Shown piece by piece: positions 45,714-54,981 of a DNA stretch of 64,000 bases. A program made the translations under genes and the position numbers. The notes beneath the pieces were generated by a model. The model did not search any database. It had not been told where the DNA came from and was given only the letters and a program-made list of their open reading frames with translations. The stretch's first letter is position 1. Every line of letters begins with the position of its first letter. Origin of the DNA: Rhizobiales bacterium Ga0077525 (GTDB lineage: Bacteria; Pseudomonadota; Alphaproteobacteria; Rhizobiales; Xanthobacteraceae). Location: the NCBI GenBank assembly GCA_001464835.1, contig LNDS01000036.1, forward strand, positions 62,001-126,000. The letters are read 5' to 3'.

Positions 45714-46853
45714 CTAGAGTTTCTTCGCTGCCGCGTTCTGGCCGAAATAGTGGTCGAACGCCATGCGGCGGTTGACCACCGTGTCCTGCTCCCAGCGCGT
45801 GGCGCGCTCGGCGAAGGCGATCTGCGACTGGACGATCTCCTTGAACACCGGGCTCTCGCCGGCGCGCTTCTTGACGACGTCGTCATATACTTCGAGCTGC
45901 CGCTTGAGAACCGCGTCCGGCGTCTTGTAGAACTTCACGTTGTCCTTGCTCTGCAGTTCGACGTAGTCCTTCGAGTACCGGTCGATGGCCTTCCAGGACA
46001 TGTCCTGACCGGCGGCTTCGACCGCGTTCGCGATGATCGCCCGCATCTTCTCGGGCAGCGCATCGAACTTGCCCTTGTTGAACAGGATTTCAAACTGTTC
46101 GGCGTTCTGGTGATAGCTTTGCAGCATGCAGACTTTGGAGACGTCGGCGAAGCCGAGCAGACGATCCGACGAGGCATTGTTGAACTCGGCCGCGTCGAGC
46201 AGGCCGCGATCCATCGCCGCGACGATTTCGCCGCCGGGCAGCGCGTTGACCGCCATGCCCAAGCCGGTGAACACGTCAATCGAGATGCCCACGGTGCGGA
46301 ATTTCAGGCCCTTGAGATCGTCGACCTTCGTGATCGGCTTCTTGAACCAGCCGAGCGGCTGAGTCGGCATCGGACCGTAGAGGAAGGAGCGCACGTTGGC
46401 GCCGACCGAGACGTAAAGCTTGTCGAGCAATTCCTTGCCGCCGCCGTACTTGTGCCAGGATAGCAGCATGTTGGCATCCATGCCGAAGCCCGGACCCGAG
46501 CCCCAGAGCGCCAGAGCCGGCGCCTTGCCGTAATGATAGACGGCGACGCCGTGGCCGCCGTCGAGCGTACCGGAGGACACCGCGTCGAGAAGCTGGAAGG
46601 CCGGCACAACCGCGCCAGCGGGCAGCACGTCGATCTTGAGATCGCCGCCGGTCATGTCGTTGACCTTCTTGGCGAAGTCCAGCGCGTATTCGTGGAAAAT
46701 GTCTTTCGAGGGCCAGGTGCTCTGCCAGCGCATGCTGACCGGTCCTTGCGCCTTGACGACACTCGGTGCCATCACGCTGGCAACGCCCGCGACGGCGGCG
46801 CCACCGAGGAATTTACGGCGCGTTGACGCCGTGGACTGCTTGTTCTTGGTCAT
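45714..46853 (-). CDS. dctP: TRAP transporter periplasmic substrate-binding protein, Tat-type signal
   Basis: 379 residues from the ATG nine bases after gggagg. The signal peptide has a twin-arginine motif (TRRKFLGGAAVAGVA), so export is probably by Tat. The mature part is DctP-like: FHEYALDFAKKVNDMTGGDLKIDVLPAG and the substrate-contacting Arg region LKGLKFRTVGIS. It belongs to the group annotated as mannitol/chloroaromatic-type TRAP binding proteins, which bind organic acids such as 2-oxo acids. The ligand cannot be identified. First gene of the dctP-dctQ-dctM operon. Confidence 0.94.
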   Translation of the reverse strand: MTKNKQSTASTRRKFLGGAAVAGVASVMAPSVVKAQGPVSMRWQSTWPSKDIFHEYALDFAKKVNDMTGGDLKIDVLPAGAVVPAFQLLDAVSSGTLDGGHGVAVYHYGKAPALALWGSGPGFGMDANMLLSWHKYGGGKELLDKLYVSVGANVRSFLYGPMPTQPLGWFKKPITKVDDLKGLKFRTVGISIDVFTGLGMAVNALPGGEIVAAMDRGLLDAAEFNNASSDRLLGFADVSKVCMLQSYHQNAEQFEILFNKGKFDALPEKMRAIIANAVEAAGQDMSWKAIDRYSKDYVELQSKDNVKFYKTPDAVLKRQLEVYDDVVKKRAGESPVFKEIVQSQIAFAERATRWEQDTVVNRRMAFDHYFGQNAAAKKL

Positions 46854-47128
46854 TTCTTTCACCCTCCCTTGGATTGATATTCTGATAACAGCTCTTGCCG
46901 GGTCTTATTCCGCAACCCGGCCGTTTCAGGCAGGATCGGGCAACCCTTAGGAACAATCGTAGAGGCAGCGCGCCCAGGACGCAACATTGGGCAGCGAATG
47001 GGCCGGGATCGTTACGCCCTTTTTACGCATGTATTTTCGGCAAAGCGCGGCATTTTGCCCAACCACGGCCTATTTGAAGCTACGCCACCTCTGAAGCCTG
47101 GATTTTCATATCGCGACAGGAGCCGCCC

Positions 47129-48871
47129 GTGAAAGGCATGATCTCGACGCTGGCCACCGTCTGGCGTATCGCCAGCCCCTATTTCCGCTCGGAAGACCGA
47201 TGGGCGGGCCGGCTGCTGCTGGCGGCGGTGATCGCCATCGAACTGTCGATCGTTGGCCTCACGGTGCTTTTCAATTCATGGAATGCCGATTTCTACAACG
47301 CCTTGCAGGATAAAAACTGGGACGCCTTCGTTTACCAGCTCGGCTATTTCAGCGTCCTGGCGGCAGCCTTCATTCTGCTCGCGGTCTATCAGCTCTACCT
47401 CAATCAGTGGCTCCAGATCCGCTGGCGGCGCTGGATGACGAGCGCCTATCTCGACCACTGGATGGCCGGGTCCAACCACTACCGCATGCAATTGCTGGGC
47501 GATGCCGCCGACAATCCGGATCAGCGCATCACCGAGGACGTCAAGGCCTTCATTGAGGCGACGCTCAACATCGGCCTGCAACTGCTGAATTCGCTGGTGA
47601 CCCTGTTTTCGTTCATGATCATTCTGTGGGGACTGTCGGCGGCGGCGCCGCTGCACCTGTTCGGCATGGACCACAGCATTCCCGGCTATCTGTTATGGGC
47701 GGCGCTGATCTACGCGATCATCGGCACGGCATTCACCCATCTGATCGGCCGCGCGCTGATCGCGCTGAATTTCCAGCAACAGCGCTATGAGGCGGACTTC
47801 CGCTTCAGCCTGGTGCGCGTGCGCGAAAATTCCGAACAGATCGCGCTCCTGGCCGGCGAAACGGCCGAGCGCGACCGGCTCTTGATGCGGTTCGGCAATG
47901 TCATCTCCAACTGGATGGCGATCATGTCGCGGCAGAAGAAGCTGACCTTCTTCACCGCCGGCTATTCGCAGGCGGCGGTGGTGTTTCCCTTCATCATGGT
48001 GAGCCCGGCCTATTTCGCCGGCGCCGTCCAGCTTGGCGGGCTGATGCAGACTGCCAATGCCTTCGGGCAGGTGCAGGGCGCTTTGTCGATTTTCGTCACC
48101 CTCTATCGCAGCCTCGCCGACTGGCGCGCCGTGATCGAACGTCTCGACGGCTTCGACCGCTCGGTCGCGTCGGCGCAGGCGCTGGCAGTCACGCCGCCGG
48201 TGGTGACGGTGACGCCCGGCGACGGCGCGGCTATCGCGCTTAAAGATCTGGCGCTGCAATTGCCGAACGGGACGCCGCTGGTCAACGCCACCGATCTTAC
48301 CATCGCGACCGGCGACAAAGTGCTGGTCAACGGACCGTCCGGCTCGGGCAAATCGACCTTGTTCCGGGCAATGGCGGGGATCTGGCCGTTCGGCTCGGGC
48401 ACCGTTTCAGTGCCCAAAGACGCCAAGGTGATGATGCTGCCGCAACGTCCGTACTTCCCGATCGCACCGCTTGGCGCGGCGGTCGCCTATCCGGCCGAAC
48501 CCGGTGCCTACGACAGCGCCAAGGTCGCCGAACTCATCGCCGCGGTCGGCCTGCCAGCGCTCGCCACGCGAATCGAGGAAGAGGCGCACTGGAACCGGAT
48601 GCTGTCGCTCGGTGAGCAACAGCGCCTCGGCATCGCGCGGGCAATCCTGCTGGCGCCGGATTTCCTGTTCCTGGATGAGGCCACCGCCTCGCTCGACGAA
48701 GCGGCCGAGGCCGCGGTCTATAAGTTGCTGGAGCAGCGGCTGCCGGACACCACTTTGGTGTCAATCGGCCACCGTTCGACTTTGGCCGCGTTCCATCTCC
48801 GGCGGTTCAGTGTCAGCCGCGATGGCGACCGTTTCTGGCTGCGCGACAGCGCTGCCAAGGCGGCGGAGTAA
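47129..48871 (+). CDS. ABC transporter with fused SbmA/BacA-type membrane domain and ATPase
   Basis: 580 residues. N-terminal membrane domain (about 10-310, six helices) of the SbmA/BacA type, with FYNALQDKNWDAF and QRITEDVKAFIE as family marks. C-terminal ATPase: Walker A NGPSGSGKSTLFRAMAGIWPFG, signature SLGEQQRLGIARAIL, Walker B FLFLDEATASLDE. This is the YddA/BacA-related ABC family (half transporters that dimerise). BacA-type proteins import peptides and affect very-long-chain fatty acids in rhizobia, but these fused versions are less well defined. GTG start after caggag; an ATG three codons later is possible. Confidence 0.9.
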   Translation: MKGMISTLATVWRIASPYFRSEDRWAGRLLLAAVIAIELSIVGLTVLFNSWNADFYNALQDKNWDAFVYQLGYFSVLAAAFILLAVYQLYLNQWLQIRWRRWMTSAYLDHWMAGSNHYRMQLLGDAADNPDQRITEDVKAFIEATLNIGLQLLNSLVTLFSFMIILWGLSAAAPLHLFGMDHSIPGYLLWAALIYAIIGTAFTHLIGRALIALNFQQQRYEADFRFSLVRVRENSEQIALLAGETAERDRLLMRFGNVISNWMAIMSRQKKLTFFTAGYSQAAVVFPFIMVSPAYFAGAVQLGGLMQTANAFGQVQGALSIFVTLYRSLADWRAVIERLDGFDRSVASAQALAVTPPVVTVTPGDGAAIALKDLALQLPNGTPLVNATDLTIATGDKVLVNGPSGSGKSTLFRAMAGIWPFGSGTVSVPKDAKVMMLPQRPYFPIAPLGAAVAYPAEPGAYDSAKVAELIAAVGLPALATRIEEEAHWNRMLSLGEQQRLGIARAILLAPDFLFLDEATASLDEAAEAAVYKLLEQRLPDTTLVSIGHRSTLAAFHLRRFSVSRDGDRFWLRDSAAKAAE

Positions 48872-48883
48872 CAACCCGGAACG

Positions 48884-49360
48884 TCACCACCAGCGCGCCG
48901 GCCAGGCGTAACGGCGCACGGCCAGGTGCCAGACATAGGCGAACAGCGCCAACGTCAGCGCGCCGGCCGCCACCGGGATGAACAGAAACGTCCACGGCAT
49001 GGCCTCGACCACCACCAGCAACGGGTCGATGCCGGCCGGCGGATGAAACGTTCGGGTGGCGTGCATCGCCACCATGGCGATGCCGACCGCGAGCGCGGCC
49101 GCCCACGGCGCCGGCCCCGCCAGATGGAGCATGATCAGTCCGACCAGCGTCGACAGCAGATGGCCGCCGATCAGCGCGCGCGGCTGCGCCGCCTCGACTT
49201 CAGGCGACCCGAGCACCAGCACGATCGAGGTGGCGAACGGCACCGCCATCACCGGCATGGTGTTGCGCGTGGCGAAGTATTCCATCAGGGCGATGGCGAC
49301 GGAGCCGCCGGCGGCGCCGGCAAAAACAGCAAGCCAGACACGCCGGTTCATGCGCGGCAT
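48884..49360 (-). CDS. HPP family membrane protein
   Basis: 158 residues with four membrane helices. The HPP signature is in ATRTFHPPAGIDPLLVV near residue 105, and SIVLVLGSPEVEAAQPRALIGGHLLS is the other conserved block. Members in cyanobacteria and chloroplasts transport nitrite; many bacterial ones are uncharacterised. Convergent with the SbmA-type ABC gene. A second ATG three codons in is equally likely. Confidence 0.88.
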   Translation of the reverse strand: MPRMNRRVWLAVFAGAAGGSVAIALMEYFATRNTMPVMAVPFATSIVLVLGSPEVEAAQPRALIGGHLLSTLVGLIMLHLAGPAPWAAALAVGIAMVAMHATRTFHPPAGIDPLLVVVEAMPWTFLFIPVAAGALTLALFAYVWHLAVRRYAWPARWW

Positions 49361-49397
49361 TCCATGTCAGTGAAGCGGGGGACCCGAAAACGCGAAA

Positions 49398-49427
49398 GGG
49401 CGGCGGTTCTTTGAGGAACCGCCGCCC
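49398..49427 (-). terminator. Hairpin terminator after the outer-membrane protein gene
   Basis: A 12-bp perfect stem gggcggcggttc / gaaccgccgccc with a 6-base loop, 46 bases beyond the stop codon at 49474. On the minus strand the stem is followed by only a short tttc, so it is a strong hairpin with a weak T-tract. Confidence 0.7.
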
Positions 49428-49473
49428 GTAGCAAGCCGAAGAGGCAGGTATCGGCCTTGGATCGAACCCGGAC

Positions 49474-50331
49474 CTACTTGAGGGACGAGAAGGTGGTGTC
49501 GAACTTGAGCGTGGCGACGAAGGCTTCGCTACAGATGTTCGAATTGGTCGTGGACACGCACTGGAAGGCGTTCGCGCGGCCGATATCGGTGTCGTAGTAA
49601 CGCAGGTCCAGCGTAACGGCCTTGTAGTTGAAGGCGACGCCGACGTTCCAGGTGGTGTAGTCGGAGATGTTGGCGGCGATGCCACCAAGGGTCTTGTAGC
49701 CGCCGCTGTAGGTCTGACGGCCAACCGCACCCGAGATCGAGGTCGCGATGCCCATCGGCATGAACGCCGGCAGGGTCACAGTCGCGCTGCCTTCGTAGTA
49801 CACGGCCGACTGACCGGTATTGCCGTAATCGTTGCCGCCGATAATCGTGCCGCCGATCGAGAGATAGTCGTTAAACTTGTACGACGGCTTGGCGTAGAAT
49901 TCGCCGTAGCTGATGTCCATGTTTGTCGCCGAACCGAGAACGAACGTGGAGGAGCCCGGGTATGCATAATACACGTAGCCGAGGTCGAGGCCGAAATTGC
50001 CGACCGTGAAGCGGGCGCCGCCGCTGATGTCGAATTCGGCATTGGCCAGACCGGTGTAGAGGCTCGAGCCCCAGACGCCGGCATACAGCGTGACCATGTC
50101 GTTGATCGTATAGCGGCCTTCGAAATAGCCCTGAACGGCAGGACGCTTGTTCGACTGCGAGATGCCGCGCAGGATGTAATCGGTGGTGAAGGCGGTGCCG
50201 AAGGCAATATCCCACGGCGACGGGGCCGCCACGACAACCTTCCTGGCCTTGACCGGCATATCGGCCGCGAAGGCCGGCGCGGCTGCGGTAACCGCAAGCG
50301 CCGCAACAACTGACAACATAACTTTCTTCAT
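49474..50331 (-). CDS. TorF-family outer-membrane beta-barrel protein
   Basis: 285 residues. Signal peptide MKKVMLSVVAALAVTAAAPAFA, cleaved before ADMP. The mature protein alternates residues as in a beta barrel, with TDYILRGISQSNKRPAVQGYFEG near the start and NVGVAFNYKAVTLDLRYYDTD near the end. The FTTDYILRGISQ motif is characteristic of the TorF/Gcw_chp family. It ends in a short beta strand with a terminal KFDTTFSSLK. Likely a porin; the transported solute is unknown. Confidence 0.9.
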   Translation of the reverse strand: MKKVMLSVVAALAVTAAAPAFAADMPVKARKVVVAAPSPWDIAFGTAFTTDYILRGISQSNKRPAVQGYFEGRYTINDMVTLYAGVWGSSLYTGLANAEFDISGGARFTVGNFGLDLGYVYYAYPGSSTFVLGSATNMDISYGEFYAKPSYKFNDYLSIGGTIIGGNDYGNTGQSAVYYEGSATVTLPAFMPMGIATSISGAVGRQTYSGGYKTLGGIAANISDYTTWNVGVAFNYKAVTLDLRYYDTDIGRANAFQCVSTTNSNICSEAFVATLKFDTTFSSLK

Positions 50332-50767
50332 AGGACCCTGCCCCTTGTTTTTCGGTTCGATCGACTTGCAGCCGATACTAAAAAAAGCTCGACACCTTTG
50401 CGTGCTAACCATTCCCAAACACAGGCTTGGCTGCGACCGACCCGTACGCCCAGGGCGTGCATTACCCGGGAATTTACATATCCGAACGCCGTCTCCAGCA
50501 AGGCGAAAACATCAGCAATTGCTGCCTTATTAGGCGTTTGGCCCTTCCATCGACAGAAACCGGCGCCCTGTTGCGTGAATGTCACAATTTTTAAGCGAGA
50601 AAAGGTGCCCGTGGGGCAGGCTTCCAGTGGATGTTTTCGGCCTCAGACCGACGTTTCTTTCGAACCAGGCGGGAATCGATCCCAGACAAGCCATACGCAA
50701 AAGGACCGGCTCGCCACGGCAAACCGGTCCTTTGGAAGGAATTATAATCAGTTAGTCAGACGCCGCC
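50332..50767. other. 436-base stretch without a gene: leader and promoter of the barrel gene, plus a terminator
   Basis: It holds the long upstream region of the outer-membrane protein gene (read leftward, ribosome site cagggtcct before ATG 50331) and, at 50700-50733, the terminator of the PanE-like gene. Open frames here look like chance: none has a plausible ribosome site or protein-like composition. No clear -35/-10 pair can be chosen on the minus strand. Confidence 0.55.
50700..50733 (-). terminator. Intrinsic terminator of the PanE-like dehydrogenase gene
   Basis: A 10-bp perfect stem aaaggaccgg / ccggtccttt with a 14-base loop. On the minus strand it runs into tttt (plus strand aaaa at 50699-50702). 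It lies 35 bases beyond the stop codon. Confidence 0.85.
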
Positions 50768-51838
50768 TCAGGCCGCCGCCTTCTTGCGATTAGCCTCGAG
50801 CCGCGCATCGACCAGCGCCACTTGCGCATCGATGGCCGGATGGCTCAGGCCCTTCTGCTTGGCGATAAGCTGCACCAGCTTGTCGGCGCGTTCGATGTAT
50901 TGCGCGCCGTTTTGCAGCGCCCGCGCGGCGGAAGCCGGCCGCGACAGGCTCTGCGCCGCAGCGGCGTATTTCTCGAAAGGCACCAGATCGGCCGGATTGG
51001 CGCCGAGCTTGACGCAAAGATCGAAGACGAAATTGTAGACCGACTTCGATTCTTCGATGTTGGTCCAGACTGCTTCCTGCGCGGTGCGCATGCCGTCCTT
51101 GGTGATGCAGCGGTAGTTGCCGGCCAGCAGCATCGACCATTTGGCCAGCGGCACGAACAGCGAATCATAGACGCGCAGCTTGACCGGCAATTCGATCTTG
51201 GCGCCGTCGCCGGCATCGAATCGCACCGCCTCGATGTCCTTCTCGAGGTCGCGCAGAATCTGGGTGTGCTTGTCGTTGTCGAACTTGGCGACCTTGAAGT
51301 TGGTCGGCAGCGTGACCAGCAGTTCGTTCGCCTTGCCGTCGGGCGGGCGTATCGCCTGCGGATCGGGACTGCACAAAGTGAGCAGGCCGGGATCGAAATT
51401 GTCCCACACCGTCGGGTCGGTATAGGCCGGCTTGAGCGCCTCGTAATCGAGACCGGGAATGCGCTTCACGTAAGGCAGCGGCGGCATGTTCATGATCGAC
51501 ATGCACGGCACCCCGGAGGTGGCGACCGCATCGAGCAGTTCGCGCACGCCCGGCGAGCGGTACTGCGGCTCCTGCATGGCCAGCGCCACCAGGTCGTAAT
51601 CCTTCGGATTGACGCCTTGCGCGCCACCGGCGGTGACTTTGCCGGGCAGCTTCTGCGAATCGAGCAGCACCGGCTCAGCGCGGCCGCGCACCGGCAGCTT
51701 CACCTTGAAGCCCTCGGCGTTGATCAGGTCGGCCTCGGCCGGCAGGCAGACGTGATGGATCTTGTGGCCGCCGAACAGCATTTTCGACGCCAGCAGCGAT
51801 CCGTAAGCCGCGCCCAGGACCAGGATGTTGTAAGGCAT
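50768..51838 (-). CDS. Ketopantoate reductase-like (PanE/ApbA superfamily) protein
   Basis: 356 residues from MPYNILVLGAAYGS. N-terminal Rossmann motif with a modified glycine pattern (LGAAYGSLLASKMLFGGHKIHHVC instead of GxGxxG), then CLPAEADLINAEGFKVKLPV, which is the substrate-binding region typical of PanE, and helical C-terminal half. The end is lysine/alanine-rich. It probably reduces a 2-oxo acid or related carbonyl with NAD(P)H, but true PanE is about 300 residues and this one is a distant, longer relative. Single gene with its own terminator. Confidence 0.75.
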   Translation of the reverse strand: MPYNILVLGAAYGSLLASKMLFGGHKIHHVCLPAEADLINAEGFKVKLPVRGRAEPVLLDSQKLPGKVTAGGAQGVNPKDYDLVALAMQEPQYRSPGVRELLDAVATSGVPCMSIMNMPPLPYVKRIPGLDYEALKPAYTDPTVWDNFDPGLLTLCSPDPQAIRPPDGKANELLVTLPTNFKVAKFDNDKHTQILRDLEKDIEAVRFDAGDGAKIELPVKLRVYDSLFVPLAKWSMLLAGNYRCITKDGMRTAQEAVWTNIEESKSVYNFVFDLCVKLGANPADLVPFEKYAAAAQSLSRPASAARALQNGAQYIERADKLVQLIAKQKGLSHPAIDAQVALVDARLEANRKKAAA

Positions 51839-52004
51839 GGTGAAGTGCTCCCTCTCGCTCAACGCGCTGATTTTGGCGCGATTTCTTCTGGGCTCTGATG
51901 AGTTGCGGCCCGCATAAGCGCCCTTTGGCCGGACTGCCGGCATGCTATGCGCCCCGGCAAGGCGATGCAATCGGGGTGCGGCGTTGCGGCCTGCTGTGAA
52001 AAAT

Positions 52005-52045
52005 AAAGGGCGGCGCCGCGTGGGCCACGCGGCAACCGCCCTCTT
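52005..52045 (-). terminator. Intrinsic terminator of the lysine-rich protein gene
   Basis: An inner stem gccgcgtg / cacgcggc and an outer stem gggcgg / ccgccc separated by a small bulge. On the minus strand it is followed by tttattttt (52000-52007 read in reverse). It lies 23 bases after the stop codon at 52068. Confidence 0.8.
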
Positions 52046-52067
52046 TCATCCAGCACGCAAGTTCCGA

Positions 52068-52316
52068 TTAGCTTTCGGTTTTGCCGCCGCCGAACAGGCT
52101 GGAGAACGTCGGCATGATCGACGACGATTCCGCCGCCGGGGCCGGAGCCGGCTTCGCCGCTGGCTTCCTGGCCTTCTTCTTTGCCTTCTTCGCCGGCGCG
52201 GCCTTCTTCGCGGCCGGCTTCGCCTTCTTCTTTGTCTTCTTCAGCGCCTTCTTCTTGGCGGGCGCCGCCTTCTTCGCCTTCTTGGATTTAGTTGCCTTCT
52301 TCGCCTTCTTAGCCAT
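52068..52316 (-). CDS. Lysine/alanine-rich histone-H1-like small basic protein
   Basis: 82 residues. ATG after gggaggtcgac, a strong ribosome site. Residues 1-60 are almost only Lys, Ala and Pro (AKKAKKATKSKKAKKAAPAK), like the C-terminal tail of histone H1. The end, SSSIMPTFSSLFGGGKTES, is different and probably a distinct short segment. The composition suggests a DNA- or RNA-binding, nucleoid-compacting protein, as for H1-like proteins in several Alphaproteobacteria. It has its own terminator. Confidence 0.75.
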   Translation of the reverse strand: MAKKAKKATKSKKAKKAAPAKKKALKKTKKKAKPAAKKAAPAKKAKKKARKPAAKPAPAPAAESSSIMPTFSSLFGGGKTES

Positions 52317-52411
52317 GTCGACCTCCCGATCGTGCAAAAACTCTAGCCCCATAAAGCCACGGCGAGCGCCGCGGCCTTTCATCCTTACTCACCAACCTCA
52401 ACCCCGAGGGT

Positions 52412-53734
52412 TCAACCGGCCCGCACTTCCTCCGTGCGGCCGAGTTGTTCCGGCATCGGGCCGCCGGTCGCCCAGTCGATGAGTTCGACCGTGTGGACAA
52501 CCGGGATGGCAGTTCCGGAAGCGATCTGAGTCATGCAGCCGATATTGCCGGCCGCGATCACATCCGGTTGGAGCCGTTCGATGTTGGCAACCTTGCGGTC
52601 CCGAAGCCGGTTAGCCAGGTCCGGCTGAAGAATGTTGTAGGTGCCCGCCGAGCCGCAACACAAATGGCCTTCCGCCACATCTTTGACGACAAAGCCTAAC
52701 TTGGAAAGCAAATCTTTCGGAGCATGCACTACCTTCTGTCCATGCTGTAGTGAACACGCCGCGTGATAAGCGACCGACAGCCCCGGCGGCGTCGCCGAAG
52801 GCGATAGCGCAAGCGTCGCCAGATACTCGGTAACGTCCCGGGCCAGCGCCGACACGCGCGCTGCTTTATCGGCGTATTCCTTGTCCTCGCGCAGCATGAA
52901 GCCGTAGTCCTTGATGGTCGTGCCGCAGCCGGAAACGGTGATGAGGATAGCGTCGAGCCCCCCGCGTTCGATCTCGGCGGTCCAGGCATCGATCAGACGC
53001 CGGGCCTGCGCCAAAGCCTGTTCTTCGCGCCCCATATGGTGGACGAGCGAGCCGCAGCAGGCGTCGCCTTCGGCAATCGTCACCTCGATGCCGTGCCGGT
53101 TGAGCAGGCGAATCGCCGCGTCATTGGTCGAGGGCCGCAGCACCGGGCCGATGCAGCCGGCCAAAAGCGCCACCCGGCCGCGCTTTGCGCCGAGCGCCGG
53201 AAAGGTCTTGCCGATATGGTCGCCGGACGGCGGCGGCAGCCGGCCCGGCGTCAGGCGTAGCATGGCGGCGAGCCGCTTCAGGCCGAGCGCCCGTAGCGCC
53301 GGCACGAACGGCTTCCCGAGCCAGCCGCCGACCACGGCAAGGCGGAACAGGCCGGGATTCGGCAGCACCTTCGCCAACAGCCCGCGAATCAGCCGGTCGC
53401 CGAGCGGGCGCTTGTAGGTCTGCTCGATATGCTCGCGGGCGTGATCGACCAGATGCATGTAGTGCACGCCGGACGGACAGGTGGTCATGCAGGAAAGGCA
53501 CGACAGGCAGCGGTCGATATGTTTGACCACCTCCTTGGTCGCCGGGCGCTCGTTCTCCAGCATCTCCTTGATCAAATAGATGCGGCCGCGCGGACTATCC
53601 AACTCGTCGCCGAGCAGCACATAGGTCGGACAGGTAGCGGTGCAGAAGCCGCAATGCACGCAGGCGCGCAGGATCTTTTCCGATTCGGCGGTCTGCGGGT
53701 CCATCAGTTGCGCGAGGGAAAAACTGGTTTGCAT
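52412..53734 (-). CDS. glcF: Glycolate oxidase iron-sulfur subunit
   Basis: 440 residues from MQTSFSLAQ. Two 4Fe-4S motifs near the N-terminus: CVHCGFCTATCP and CLSCLSCMTTCP. Two CCG-type domains in the C-terminal half: LLAGCIGP, DACCGSLVHHMG, ACSLQHGQKV and LCCGSAGTYNI. It passes electrons from GlcD/GlcE to the respiratory chain during glycolate oxidation to glyoxylate. Four bases downstream of glcE; last gene of glcDEF. Confidence 0.95.
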   Translation of the reverse strand: MQTSFSLAQLMDPQTAESEKILRACVHCGFCTATCPTYVLLGDELDSPRGRIYLIKEMLENERPATKEVVKHIDRCLSCLSCMTTCPSGVHYMHLVDHAREHIEQTYKRPLGDRLIRGLLAKVLPNPGLFRLAVVGGWLGKPFVPALRALGLKRLAAMLRLTPGRLPPPSGDHIGKTFPALGAKRGRVALLAGCIGPVLRPSTNDAAIRLLNRHGIEVTIAEGDACCGSLVHHMGREEQALAQARRLIDAWTAEIERGGLDAILITVSGCGTTIKDYGFMLREDKEYADKAARVSALARDVTEYLATLALSPSATPPGLSVAYHAACSLQHGQKVVHAPKDLLSKLGFVVKDVAEGHLCCGSAGTYNILQPDLANRLRDRKVANIERLQPDVIAAGNIGCMTQIASGTAIPVVHTVELIDWATGGPMPEQLGRTEEVRAG

Positions 53735-53738
53735 GGCG

Positions 53739-54947
53739 CTACACTCCCGCCCACATGCGGCCGGGATTGAGCACGCCTCTGGGATCGAATCCGTCTTTGA
53801 CGCGCTTGCTGAGAGCCCGCAATCCGGCGCTTTGCGGCTCGAACACATCGACCGAGGCGCGCAAGGCGGCCGGGGCCCGCACCAGAGTGGCATGGCCGCC
53901 GAGTTCGGCAATCGCACGGCGGATCGAGCCGGCATCGGGCTCATTGGTAAACGGCATCGCCACCCAGATCAGCCCGCCGGCCCAGTCGTAAAACATCTGC
54001 GCCGCCGGCGTGATCGCGGCAGCAACCGCATAGCCCTGGCCCGGCGCGGTCGAAATGCGCCACAGCGGCCGCTCCTGCGACACCGCGAACGGCTTGGCCT
54101 GGCGCACGCTTGTCCACAGCACCTTTGAATGGGCTTCATCGAGTAGAGCGACCGGCCCAAACGGCTTCATCAGAGCGGCCAGGGTCTCCTTGCGATGCGC
54201 AACCGAGGGCGCGACGCCTTCCAGGCGCAGCACGGTGGCCGCTTCGGGCCTGGGCAGACCGTCGAAATAGGACGCGACGTGATCGGGCAGATGCGCCGCG
54301 CCCGAGACATCGCAGGAGGAGCCCATGGCCGCCGACATCGCGGCGCAGGCGCGCTCGTCGTCGAGGCCTTCGACAATAACGGTCGCCTCGGTCTCCGGCC
54401 TGGGCAGCACCTTGATTGTGATGTCGGTCATCGCGGCAAGCGTGCCCCAGGAGCCGGCCAGCACCTTGCACATGTCATAGCCGGTGACGTTCTTGACCAC
54501 CCGGCCGCCGGACTTGATGGTCTCGGCGCGGCCAGTGACCGCCGTGACGCCGAGAAAGTGGTCGCGCGCCGCGCCTGCCTTGAGGCGGCGCGGCCCGGAC
54601 AGGTTGGTGGCGATGGCGCCGCCCAGCGTACCCTGCCCGGCCTCATTGCCGAGCAGCGGCCCGTAATCCATCGGCTCGAAGTCGAGCTGCTGATTGTTCT
54701 TCTCAAGCAGCGCCTCGATCTCGGCAAGCGGCGTGCCGGCACGCGCCGACAGCACCAGTTCGGCCGGCTCATAGAGCGTGACGCCGGTCAGGCCGGAGAG
54801 ATCGAGCGTCATGTCGGTTTGGGCCGGCCGGCCCAGCGCACGCTTCGAGCCGTGGCCGAGCAACTCCAAAGCCTTGCCGTGCGCCACTGCCCAGTGCACG
54901 GCCTCTTCGACTTGCTTGGTGTCGGTGGGTTTGAGAACGTCAGTCAT
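53739..54947 (-). CDS. glcE: Glycolate oxidase FAD-binding subunit GlcE
   Basis: 402 residues. FAD-linked oxidase N-domain (about 20-190): LELLGHGSKRALG, VLSARAGTPLAEIEALL, and LGGAIATNLSGPRRLKAGAARDHFLG. It is shorter than GlcD in the C-terminal domain and does not carry the full substrate-binding region. GlcE assembles with GlcD and GlcF into the membrane-associated glycolate dehydrogenase. Placed between glcD (34-base gap) and glcF (4-base gap) in one operon. Confidence 0.95.
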   Translation of the reverse strand: MTDVLKPTDTKQVEEAVHWAVAHGKALELLGHGSKRALGRPAQTDMTLDLSGLTGVTLYEPAELVLSARAGTPLAEIEALLEKNNQQLDFEPMDYGPLLGNEAGQGTLGGAIATNLSGPRRLKAGAARDHFLGVTAVTGRAETIKSGGRVVKNVTGYDMCKVLAGSWGTLAAMTDITIKVLPRPETEATVIVEGLDDERACAAMSAAMGSSCDVSGAAHLPDHVASYFDGLPRPEAATVLRLEGVAPSVAHRKETLAALMKPFGPVALLDEAHSKVLWTSVRQAKPFAVSQERPLWRISTAPGQGYAVAAAITPAAQMFYDWAGGLIWVAMPFTNEPDAGSIRRAIAELGGHATLVRAPAALRASVDVFEPQSAGLRALSKRVKDGFDPRGVLNPGRMWAGV

Positions 54948-54981
54948 GGATCACTCTTAAAGCACGGCAAGCCATGACGGC

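Noticed and set aside
46854..47128. Promoter pair for dctP and the SbmA-type gene
   Set aside because: The divergent gap surely contains promoters, but no -35/-10 pair with good spacing could be chosen on either strand.
50328..50585. 85-codon minus-strand frame upstream of the outer-membrane protein
   Set aside because: Overlaps the signal-peptide start of the real gene and lacks a plausible ribosome site.
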